A stretch of 64,000 bases of DNA from Henricia sp. BOLD:AAB3569. Lineage: Eukaryota > Echinodermata > Asteroidea > Spinulosida > Echinasteridae. Where the stretch lies: positions 102,134 through 166,133 of the forward strand of contig JBBELK010001439.1 in NCBI GenBank assembly GCA_037783545.1. The letters run 5' to 3'. Shown piece by piece: positions 24,452 through 35,773 of this stretch. A program made the position numbers and the translations under genes. Numbering within the stretch: position 1 is the first letter of the stretch; each line of letters starts with the position of its first letter. Below the pieces are notes generated by a model. It made no database searches and was not told the DNA's origin. It was given only the letters and a program-made list of their open reading frames with translations.

Positions 24452-26852
24452 TCAAAGTTTAGAAAAAACTGGGTTGAGGCTTCCTGACTGCTCTCGCGCA
24501 AACTGTGGCTGTCTGTACACACCTCTTTGGGGTACTCCTGAGTTGTGCGCATGCTCAGTCATTCGGACTGTCGTTAACGCACCGCAGTTTGGCTCGGCAA
24601 TTTGGTCAAAGTGTGGTCCAAACGTCGGCAAATTTGGAGGTCGAAAAATGTTCCGACGAACTTCAAATTTTGCATGCCCTAAACTCTCTATATTGCGCAC
24701 TTGTCATAAAAAATTGACAGACTTTCGCCGGGAAATGGCAGAGAAATTTCAAAGTTTAGAAAAAACTGGGTTGAGGCTTCCTGACTGCTCTCGCGCAAAC
24801 CGTGGCTGTCTGTACACACCTCTTTGGGGTACTCCTGAGTTGTGCGCATGCTCAGTCATTCGGACTGTCGTTAACGCACCGCACTTTGGCTCGGCAATTT
24901 GGTCAAAGTGTGGTCCAAACGTCGGCAAATTTGGAGGTCGATAAATTTTCCGACGAACTTCAAATTTTGCATGCCCTAAACTCTCTATATTGCGCACTTG
25001 TCATAAAAAATTGACAGACTTTCGCCGGGAAATGGCAGAGAAATTTCAAAGTTTAGAAAAAACTGGGTTGAGGTTCCTGACTGCTCTCGCGCAAACCGTG
25101 GCTGTCTGTACACACCTTTTTGGGGGTACTCCTGAGTTGTGCGCATGTCGTTAACGCACCGCAGTTTGGCTCGGCAATTTCGGACTGTCGTTAACGCACC
25201 GCAGTTTGGCTCGGCAATTTGGTCAAAGTGTGGTCCAAACGTCGGCAAATTTGGAGGTCGAAAAATGTTCCGACGAACTTCAAATTTTGCATGCCCTAAA
25301 CTCTCTATATTGCGCACTTGTCATACAAAATTGACAGACTTTCGCCGGGAAATGGCAGAGAAATTTCAAAGTTTAGAACAAAACTGGGTTGAGGCTTCCT
25401 GACTGCTCTCGCGCAAACCGTGGCTGTCTGTACACACCTCTTTGGGGTACTCCTGAGTTGTGCGCATGCTCAGTCATTCGGACTGTCGTTAACGCACCGC
25501 AGTTTGGCTCGGCAATTTGGTCAAAGTGTGGTCCAAACGTCGGCAAATTTGGAGGTCGAAAAATGTTCCGACGAACTTCAAATTTTGCATGCCCTAAACT
25601 CTCTATATTGCGCACTTGTCATAAAAAATTGACAGACTTTCGCCGGGAAATGGCAGAGAAATTTCAAAGTTTAGAAAAAACTGGGTTGAGGCTTCCTGAC
25701 TGCTCTCGCGCAAACCGTGGCTGTCTGTACACACCTCTTTGGGGTACTCCTGAGTTGTGCGCATGCTCAGTCATTCGGACTGTCGTTAACGCACCGCAGT
25801 TTGGCTCGGCAATTTGGTCAAAGTGTGGTCCAAACGTCGGCAAATTTGGAGGTCGAAAAATGTTCCGACGAACTTCAAATTTTGCATGCCCTAAACTCTC
25901 TATATTGCGCACTTGTCATAAAAAATTGACAGACTTTCGCCGGGAAATGGCAGAGAAATTTCAAAGTTTAGAAAAAACTGGGTTGAGGCTTCCTGACTGC
26001 TCTCGCGCAAACCGTGGCTGTCTGTACACACCTCTTTGGGGTACTCCTGAGTTGTGCGCATGCTCAGTCATTCGGACTGTCGTTAACGCACCGCAGTTTG
26101 GCTCGGCAATTTGGTCAAAGTGTGGTCCAAACGTCGGCAAATTTGGAGGTCGAAAAATGTTCCGACGAACTTCAAATTTTGCATGCCCTAAACTCTCTAT
26201 ATTGCGCACTTGTCATACAAAATTGACAGACTTTCGCCGGGAAATGGCAGAGAAATTTCAAAGTTTAGAAAAAACTGGGTTGAGGCTTCCTGACTGCTCT
26301 CGCGCAAACCTTGGCTGTCTGTACACACCTCTTTGGGGTACTCCTGAGTTGTGCGCATGCTCAGTCATTCGGACTGTCGTTAACGCACCGCAGTTTGGCT
26401 CGGCAATTTGGTCAAAGTGTGGTCCAAACGTCGGCAAATTTGGAGGTCGAAAAATGTTCCGACGAACTTCAAATTTTGCATGCCCTAAACTCTCTATATT
26501 GCGCACTTGTCATAAAAAATTGACAGACTTTCGCCGGGAAATGGCAGAGAAATTTCAAAGTTTAGAAAAAAACTGGGTTGAGGCTTCCTGACTGCTCTCG
26601 CGCAAACCGTGGCTGTCTGTACACACCTCTTTGGGGTACTCCTGAGTTGTGCGCATGCTCAGTCATTCGGACTGTCGTTAACGCACCGCAGTTTGGCTCG
26701 GCAATTTGGTCAAAGTGTGGTCCAAACGTCGGCAAATTTGGAGGTCGAAAAATGTTCCGACGAACTTCAAATTTTGCATGCCCTAAACTCTCTATATTGC
26801 GCACTTGTCATAAAAAATTGACAGACTTTCGCCGGGAAATGGCAGAGAAATT
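24452..26852. repeat. HOR region around the third 320-bp unit
   Basis: Units 24452 ('gcaaactgtgg'), 24749 ('cgcactttgg', with private 'cgataaattttcc'), 25046 (320 bp), 25366 ('gaacaaaactgg'), 25664, 25961 ('catacaaa'), 26258 ('gcaaaccttgg') and 26555 (298 bp). The first four repeat the context of 20863-21777. Confidence 0.85.
25046..25365. repeat. 320-bp rearranged monomer, copy 3
   Basis: Same rearrangement, with the duplicated 35 bp at 25146-25180 and 25186-25220. It lies twelve units after copy 2 and ends with 'catacaaaattg', unlike copies 1 and 2. Confidence 0.9.
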
Positions 26853-28931
26853 TCAAAGTTTAGAAAAAACTGGGTTGAGGCTTCCTGACTGCTCTCGCGC
26901 AAACCGTGGCTGTCTGTACACACCTCTTTGGGGTACTCCTGAGTTGTGCGCATGCTCAGTCATTCGGACTGTCGTTAACGCACCGCAGTTTGGCTCGGCA
27001 ATTTGGTCAAAGTGTGGTCCAAACGTTGGCAAATTTGGAGGTCGAAAAATGTTCCGACGAACTTCAAATTTTGCATGCCCTAAACTCTCTATATTGCGCA
27101 CTTGTCATAAAAAATTGACAGACTTTCGCCGGGAAATGGCGGAGAAATTTCAAAGTTTAGAAAAAACTGGGTTGAGGCTTCCTGACTGCTCTCGCGCAAA
27201 CCGTGGCTGTCTGTACACACCTCTTTGGGGTACTCCTGAGTTGTGCGCATGCTCAGTCATTCGGACTGTCGTTAACGCACCGCAGTTTGGCTCGGCAATT
27301 TGGTCAAAGTGTGGTCCAAACGTCGGCAAATTTGGAGGTCGAAAAATGTTCCGACGAACTTCAAATTTTGCATGCCCTAAACTCTCTATATTGCGCACTT
27401 GTCATAAAAAATTGACAGACTTTCGCCGGGAAATGGCAGAGAAATTTCAAAGTTTAGAAAAAACTGGGTTGAGGCTTCCTGACTGCTCTCGCGCAAACCG
27501 TGGCTGTCTGTACACACCTCTTTGGGGTACTCCTGAGTTGTGCGCATGCTCAGTCATTCGGACTGTCGTTAACGCACCGCAGTTTGGCTCGGCAATTTGG
27601 TCAAAGTGTGGTCCAAACGTCGGCAAATTTGGAGGTCGAAAAATGTTCCGACGAACTTCAAATTTTGCATGCCCTAAACTCTCTATATTGCGCACTTGTC
27701 ATAAAAAATTGACAGACTTTCGCCGGGAAATGGCAGAGAAATTTCAAAGTTTAGAAAAAAATGGGTTGAGGCTTCCTGACTGCTCTCGCGCAAACCGTGG
27801 CTGTCTGTACACACCTCTTTGGGGTACTCCTGAGTTGTGCGCATGCTCAGTCATTCGGACTGTCGTTAACGCACCGCAGTTTGGCTCGGCAATTTGGTCA
27901 AAGTGTGGTCCAAACGTCGGCAAATTTGGAGGTCGAAAAATGTTCCGACGAACTTCAAATTTTGCATGCCCTAAACTCTCTATATTGCGCACTTGTCATA
28001 AAAAATTGACAGACTTTCGCCGGGAAATGGCGGAGAAATTTCAAAGTTTAGAAAAAAATGGGTTGAGGCTTCCTGACTGCTCTCGCGCAAACCGTGGCTG
28101 TCTGTACACACCTCTTTGGGGTACTCCTGAGTTGTGCGCATGCTCAGTCATTCGGACTGTCGTTAACGCACCGCAGTTTGGCTCGGCAATTTGGTCAAAG
28201 TGTGGTCCAAACGTCGGCAAATTTGGAGGTCGAAAAATGTTCCGACGAACTTCAAATTTTGCATGCCCTAAACTCTCTATATTGCGCACTTGTCATAAAA
28301 AATTGACAGACTTTCGCCGGGAAATGGCAGAGAAATTTCAAAGTTTAGAAAAAACTGGGTTGAGGCTTCCTGACTGCTCTCGCGCAAACCGTGGCTGTCT
28401 GTACACACCTCTTTGGGGTACTCCTGAGTTGTGCGCATGCTCAGTCATTCGGACTGTCGTTAACGCACCGCAGTTTGGCTCGGCAATTTGGTCAAAGTGT
28501 GGTCCAAACGTCGGCAAATTTGGAGGTCGAAAAATGTTCCGACGAACTTCAAATTTTGCATGCCCTAAACTCTCTATATTGCGCACTTGTCATAAAAAAT
28601 TGACATACTTTCGCCGGGAAATGGCGGAGAAATTTCAAACTTTAGAAAAAACTGGGTTGAGGCTTCCTGACTGCTCTCGCGCAAACCGTGGCTGTCTGTA
28701 CACACCTCTTTGGGGTACTCCTGAGTTGTGCGCATGCTCAGTCATTCGGACTGTCGTTAACGCACCGCAGTTTGGCTCGGCAATTTGGTCAAAGTGTGGT
28801 CCAAACGTCGGCAAATTTGGAGGTCGAAAAATGTTCCGACGAACTTCAAATTTTGCATGCCCTAAACTCTCTATATTGCGCACTTGTCATAAAAAATTTA
28901 CAGACTTTCGCCGGGAAATGGCAGAGAAATT
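26853..28931. repeat. Near-consensus satellite units
   Basis: Seven units. Sparse variants are 'aaacgttgg' (26853), 'ggcggagaa' at the ends of 26853, 27744 and 28338, 'aaaaaatggg' (27744, 28041), 'gacatactt' (end of 28338) and 'aaatttacag' (end of 28635). The 'ggcggag' spacing hints at a weak 2-3 unit pattern. Confidence 0.85.
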
Positions 28932-30119
28932 TCAAAGTTTAGAAAAAACTGGGTTGAGGCTTCCTGACTGCTCTCGCGCAAACCGTGGCTGTCTGTACAC
29001 ACCTATTTGGGGTACTCCTGAGTTGTGCGCATGCTCAGTCATTCGGACTGTCGTTAGCGCACCGCAGTTTGGCTCGGCAATTTGGTCAAAGTGTGGTCCA
29101 AACGTCGGCGAATTTGGAGGTCGAAAAATGTTCCGACGAACTTCAAATTTTGCATGCCCTAAACTCTCTATATTGCGCACTTGTCATAAGAAATTGACAG
29201 ACTTTCGCCGGGAAATGGCAGAGAAATTTCAAAGTTTAGAAAAAACTGGGTTGAGGCTTCCTGACTGCTCTCGCGCAAACCGTGGCTGTCTGTACACACC
29301 TCATTGGGGTACTCCTGAGTTGTGCGCATGCTCAGTCAGTCGGACTGTCGTTAACGCACCGCAGTTTGGCTCGGCAATTTGGTCAAAGTGTGGTCCAAAC
29401 GTCGGCAAATTTGGAGGTCGAAAAATGTTCCGACGAACTTCAAATTTTGCATGCCCTAAACTCTCTATATTGCGCACTTGTCATAAAAAATTGACAGACT
29501 TTCGCCGGGAAATGGCAGAGAAATTTCAAAGTTTAGAAAAAACTGGGTTGAGGCTTCCTGACTGCTCTCGCGCAAACCGTGGCTGTCTGTACACACCTCT
29601 TTGGGGTACTCCTGAGTTGTGCGCATGCTCAGTCATTCGGACTGTCGTTAACGCAACGCAGTTTGGCTCGGCAATTTGGTCAAAGTGTGGTCCAAACGTC
29701 GGCGAATTTGGAGGTCGAAAAATGTTCCGACGAACTTCAAATTTTGCATGCCCTAAACTCTCTATATTGCGCACTTGTCATAAGAAATTGACAGACTTTC
29801 GCCGGGAAATGGCAGAGAAATTTAAAAGTTTAGAAAAAACTGGGTTGAGGCTTCCTGACTGCTCTCGCGCAAACCGTGGCTGTCTGTACACACCTCATTG
29901 GAGTACTCCTGAGTTGTGCGCATGCTCAGTCATTCGGACTGTCGTTAACGCACCGCAGTTTGGCTCGGCAATTTGGTCAAAGTGTGGTCCAAACGTCGGC
30001 AAATTTGGAGGTCGAAAAATGTTCCGACGAACTTCAAATTTTGCATGCCCTAAACTCTCTATATTGCGCACTTGTCATAAAAAATTGACAGACTTTCGCC
30101 GGGAAATGGCAGAGAAATT
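28932..30119. repeat. Duplicated dimer (2 x 594 bp)
   Basis: 28932-29525 and 29526-30119 each hold a unit with 'ggcgaatttgg' and 'cataagaaattg' followed by a unit with 'acctcattgg'. Each copy also has private changes (gttagcgc; aacgcaacg; gagtactcc; tttaaaagt), so the duplication is not very recent. Confidence 0.85.
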
Positions 30120-31604
30120 TCAAAGTTTAGAAAAAACTGGGTTGAGGCTTCCTGACTGCTCTCGCGCAAACCGTGGCTGTCTGTACACACCTCTTTGGGG
30201 TACTCCTGAGTTGTGCGCATGCTCAGTCATTCGGACTGTCGTTAACGCACCGCAGTTTGGCTCGGCAATTTGGTCAAAGTGTGGTCCAAACGTCGGAAAA
30301 TTTGGAGGTCGAAAAATGTTCCGACGAACTTCAAATTTTGCATGCCCTAAACTCTCTATATTGCGCACTTGTCATAAAAAATTGACAGACTTTCGCCGGG
30401 AAATGGCAGAGAAATTTCAAAGTTTAGAAAAAACTGGGTTGAGGCTTCCTGACTGCTCTCGCGCAAACCGTGGCTGTCTGTACACACCTCTTTGGGGTAC
30501 TCCTGAGTTGTGCGCATGCTCAGTCATTCGGACTGTCGTTAACGCACCGCAGTTTGGCTCGGCAATTTGGTCAAAGTGTGGTCCAAACGTCGGCAAATTT
30601 GGAGGTCGAAAAATGTTCCGACGAACTTCAAATTTTGCATGCCCTAAACTCTCTATATTGCGCACTTGTCATAAAAAATTGACAGACTTTCGCCGGGAAA
30701 TGGCAGAGAAATTTCAAAGTTTAGAAAAAACTGGGTTGAGGCTTCCTGACTGCTCTCGCGCAAACCGTGGCTGTCTGTACACACCTCTTTGGGGTACTCC
30801 TGAGTTGTGCGCATGCTCAGTCATTCGGACTGTCGTTAACGCACCGCAGTTTGGCTCGGCAATTTGGTCAAAGTGTGGTCCAAACGTCGGCAAATTTGGA
30901 GGTCGAAAAATGTTCCGACGAACTTAAAATTTTGCATGCCCTAAACTCTCTATATTGCGCACTTGTCATAAAAAATTGACAGACTTTCGCCGGGAAATGG
31001 CAGAGAAATTTCAAAGTTTAGAAAAAACTGGGTTGAGGCTTCCTGACTGCTCTCGCGCAAACCGTGGCTGTCTGTACACACCTCTTTGGGGTACTCCTGA
31101 GTTGTGCGCATGCTCAGTCATTCGGACTGTCGTTAACGCACCGCAGTTTGGCTCGGCAATTTGGTCAAAGTGTGGTCCAAACGTCGGAAAATTTGGAGGT
31201 CGAAAAATGTTCCGACGAACTTCAAATTTTGCATGCCCTAAACTCTCTATATTGCGCACTTGTCATAAAAAATTGACAGACTTTCGCCGGGAAATGGCAG
31301 AGAAATTTCAAAGTTTAGAAAAAACTGGGTTGAGGCTTCCTGACTGCTCTCGCGCAAACCGTGGCTGTCTGTACACACCTCTTTGGGGTACTCCTGAGTT
31401 GTGCGCATGCTCAGTCATTCGGACTGTCGTTAACGCACCGCAGTTTGGCTCGGCAATTTGGTCAAAGTGTGGTCCAAACGTCGGCAAATTTGGAGGTCGA
31501 AAAATGTTCCGACGAACTTCAAATTTTGCATGCCCTAAACTCTCTATATTGCGCACTTGTCATAAAAAATTGACAGACTTTCGCCGGGAAATGGCAGATA
31601 AATT
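30120..31604. repeat. Units with 3-unit spacing of a shared variant
   Basis: 'ggaaaatttgg' occurs in units 30120 and 31011, 891 bp (three units) apart. Unit 30714 has 'acttaaaatttt'. Unit 31308 ends 'gcagataaa'. Confidence 0.75.
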
Positions 31605-33983
31605 TCAAAGTTTAGAAAAAAATGGGTTGAGGCTTCCTGACTGCTCTCGCGCAAACCGTGGCTGTCTGTACACACCTATTTGGGGTACTCCTGAGTTGTG
31701 CGCATGCTCAGTCATTCGGACTGTCGTTAACGCACCGCAGTTTGGCTCGGCAATTTGGTCAAAGTGTGGTCCAAACGTCGGCGAATTTGGAGGTCGAAAA
31801 ATGTTCCGACGAACTTCAAATTTTGCATGCCCTAAACTCTCTATATTGCGCACTTGTCATAAGAAATTGACAGACTTTCGCCGGGAAATGGCAGAGAAAT
31901 TTCAAAGTTTAGAAAAAACTGGGTTGAGGCTTCCTGACTGCTCTCGCGCAAACCGTGGCTGTCTGTACACACCTCTTTGGGGTACTCCTGAGTTGTGCGC
32001 ATGCTCAGTCATTCGGACTATCGTTAACGCACCGCAGTTTGGCTCGGCAATTTGGTCAAAGTGTGGTCCAAACTTCGGCAAATTTGGAGGTTGAAAAATG
32101 TTCCGACGAACTTCAAATTTTGCATGCCCTAAACTCTCTATATTGCGCACTTGTCATAACAAATTGACAGACTTTCGCCGGGAAATGGCAGAGAAATTTC
32201 AAAGTTTAGAAAAAACTGGGTTGAGGCTTCCTGACTGCTCTCGCGCAAACCGTGGCTGTCTGTACACACCTCTTTGGGGTACTCCTGAGTTGTGCGCATG
32301 CTCAGTCATTCGGACTGTCGTTAACGCACCGCAGTTTGGCTCGGCAATTTGGTCAAAGTGTGGTCCAAACGTCGGCAAATTTGGAGGTCGAAAAATGTTC
32401 CGACGAACTTCAAATTTTGCATGCCCTAAACTCTCTATATTGCGCACTTGTCATAAAAATTTGACAGACTTTCGCCGGGAAATGGCAGAGAAATTTCAAA
32501 GTTTAGAAACAAACTGGGTTGAGGCTTCCTGACTGCTCTCGCGCAAACCGTGGCTGTCTGTACACACCTCTTTGGGGTACTCCTGAGTTGTGCGCATGCT
32601 CAGTCATTCGGACTGTCGTTAACGCACCGCAGTTTGGCTCGGCAATTTGGTCAAAGTGTGGTCCAAACGTCGGCAAATTTGGAGGTCGAAAAATGTTCCG
32701 ACGAACTTCAAATTTTGCATGCCCTAAACTCTTTATATTGCGCACTTGTCATAAAAAAAATTGACATACTTTCGCCGGGAAATGGCAGAGAAATTTCAAA
32801 GTTTAGAAAAAACTGGGTTGAGGCTTCCTGACTGCTCTCGCGCAAACCGTGGCTGTCTGTACACACCTCTTTGGGGTACTCCTGAGTTGTGCGCATGCTC
32901 AGTCATTCGGACTGTCGTTAACGCACCGCAGTTTGGCTCGGCAATTTGGTCAAAGTGTGGTCCAAACGTCGGCAAATTTGGAGGTCGAAAAATGTTCCGA
33001 CGAACTTCAAATTTTGCATGCCCTAAACTCTCTATATTGCGCACTTGTCATAAAAAATTGACAGACTTTCGCCGGGAAATGGCAGAGAAATTTCAAAGTT
33101 TAGAAAAAACTGGGTTGAGGCTTCCTGACTGCTCTCGCGCAAACCGTGGCTGTCTGTACACACCTATTTGGGGTACTCCTGAGTTGTGCGCATGCTCAGT
33201 CATTCGGACTGTCGTTAACGCACCGCAGTTTGGCTCGGCAATTTGGTCAAAGTGTGGTCCAAACGTCGGCGAATTTGGAGGTCGAAAAATGTTCCGACGA
33301 ACTTCAAATTTTGCATGCCCTAAACTCTCTATATTGCGCACTTGTCATAAGAAATTGACAGACTTTCGCCGGGAAATGGCAGAGAAATTTCAAAGTTTAG
33401 AAAAAACTGGGTTGAGGCTTCCTGACTGCTCTCGCGCAAACCGTGGCTGTCTGTACACACCTCTTTGGGGTACTCCTGAGTTGTGCGCATGCTCAGTCAT
33501 TCGGACTATCGTTAACGCACCGCAGTTTGGCTCGGCAATTTGGTCAAAGTGTGGTCCAAACTTCGGCAAATTTGGAGGTTGAAAAATGTTCCGACGAACT
33601 TCAAATTTTGCATGCCCTAAACTCTCTATATTGCGCACTTGTCATAACAAATTGACAGACTTTCGCCGGGAAATGGCAGAGAAATTTCAAAGTTTAGAAA
33701 AAACTGGGTTGAGGCTTCCTGACTGCTCTCGCGCAAACCGTGGCTGTCTGTACACACCTCTTTGGGGTACTCCTGAGTTGTGCGCATGCTCAGTCATTCG
33801 GACTGTCGTTAACGCACCGCAGTTTGGCTCGGCAATTTGGTCAAAGTGTGGTCCAAACGTCGGCAAATTTGGAGGTCGAAAAATGTTCCGACGAACTTCA
33901 AATTTTGCATGCCCTAAACTCTCTATATTGCGCACTTGTCATAAAAAATTGACAGACTTTCGCCGGGAAATGGCAGAGAAATT

Positions 33984-35177
33984 TCAAAGTTTAGAAAAAA
34001 CTGGGTTGAGGCTTCCTGACTGCTCTCGCGCAAACCGTGGCTGTCTGTACACACCTCTTTGGGGTACTCCTGAGTTGTGCGCATGCTCAGTCATTCGGAC
34101 TGTCGTTAACGCACCGCAGTTTGGCTCGGCAATTTGGTCAAAGTGTGGTCCAAACGTCGGCAAATTTGGAGGTCGAAAAATGTTCCGACGAACTTCAAAT
34201 TTTGCATGCCCTAAACTCTCTATATTGCGCACTTGTCATAAAAATTTGACAGACTTTCGCCGGGAAATGGCAGAGAAATTTCAAAGTTTAGAAACAAACT
34301 GGGTTGAGGCTTCCTGACTGCTCTCGCGCAAACCGTGGCTGTCTGTACACACCTCTTTGGGGTACTCCTGAGTTGTGCGCATGCTCAGTCATTCGGACTG
34401 TCGTTAACGCACCGCAGTTTGGCTCGGCAATTTGGTCAAAGTGTGGTCCAAACGTCGGCAAATTTGGAGGTCGAAAAATGTTCCGACGAACTTCAAATTT
34501 TGCATGCCCTAAACTCTTTATATTGCGCACTTGTCATAAAAAAAATTGACATACTTTCGCCGGGAAATGGCAGAGAAATTTCAAAGTTTAGAAAAAACTG
34601 GGTTGAGGCTTCCTGACTGCTCTCGCGCAAACCGTGGCTGTCTGTACACACCTCTTTGGGGTACTCCTGAGTTGTGCGCATGCTCAGTCATTCGGACTGT
34701 CGTTAACGCACCGCAGTTTGGCTCGGCAATTTGGTCAAAGTGTGGTCCAAACGTCGGCAAATTTGGAGGTCGAAAAATGTTCCGACGAACTTCAAATTTT
34801 GCATGCCCTAAACTCTCTATATTGCGCACTTGTCATAAAAATTTGACAGACTTTCGCCGGGAAATGGCAGAGAAATTTCAAAGTTTAGAAACAAACTGGG
34901 TTGAGGCTTCCTGACTGCTCTCGCGCAAACCGTGGCTGTCTGTACACACCTCTTTGGGGTACTCCTGAGTTGTGCGCATGCTCAGTCATTCGGACTGTCG
35001 TTAACGCACCGCAGTTTGGCTCGGCAATTTGGTCAAAGTGTGGTCCAAACGTCGGCAAATTTGGAGGTCGAAAAATGTTCCGACGAACTTCAAATTTTGC
35101 ATGCCCTAAACTCTTTATATTGCGCACTTGTCATAAAAAAAATTGACATACTTTCGCCGGGAAATGGCAGAGAAATT
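33984..35177. repeat. Tandem duplication of a 597-bp dimer
   Basis: 33984-34580 and 34581-35177 each consist of a 297-bp unit ending 'cataaaaatttg...' and a 300-bp unit starting 'gaaacaaactgg'. At the two other sites (32496, 37855) the 300-bp unit is single, so this is a local dimer gain. Confidence 0.85.
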
Positions 35178-35474
35178 TCAAAGTTTAGAAAAAACTGGGT
35201 TGAGGCTTCCTGACTGCTCTCGCGCAAACCGTGGCTGTCTGTACACACCTCTTTGGGGTACTCCTGAGTTGTGCGCATGCTCAGTCATTCGGACTGTCGT
35301 TAACGCACCGCAGTTTGGCTCGGCAATTTGGTCAAAGTGTGGTCCAAACGTCGGCAAATTTGGAGGTCGAAAAATGTTCCGACGAACTTCAAATTTTGCA
35401 TGCCCTAAACTCTCTATATTGCGCACTTGTCATAAAAAATTGACAGACTTTCGCCGGGAAATGGCAGAGAAATT

Positions 35475-35773
35475 TCAAAGTTTAGAAAAAACTGGGTTGA
35501 GGCTTCCTGACTGCTCTCGCGCAAACCGTGGCTGTCTGTACACACCTATTTGGGGTACTCCTGAGTTGTGCGCATGCTCAGTCATTCGGACTGTCGTTAA
35601 CGCACCGCAGTTTGGCTCGGCAATTTGGTCAAAGTGTGGTCCAAACGTCGGCAAATTTGGAGGTCGAAAAATGTTCCGACGAACTTCAAATTTTGCATGC
35701 CCTAAACTCTTTATATTGCGCACTTGTCATAAAAAAAATTGACATACTTTCGCCGGGAAATGGCAGAGAAATT
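35475..35773. repeat. Chimeric monomer (299 bp)
   Basis: The first part carries 'acctatttgg', the mark of the 31605/33093/36667 type. The last part carries 'ctttatat', eight A and 'ttgacatac', the mark of the 300-bp type. It lacks 'ggcgaatttgg', so the switch lies between about 35550 and 35710. This looks like a crossover or conversion product. Confidence 0.8.

Noticed and set aside
26578-30927. 1,449-codon open reading frame (and similar frames at 1598-4852, 4828-7308, 51886-54720)
   Set aside because: These are tandem translations of a noncoding 297-bp unit with no stop in one frame. They start and end at random point changes or one-base indels in repeat units, overlap open frames on both strands, and have no unique domain, start context or end.
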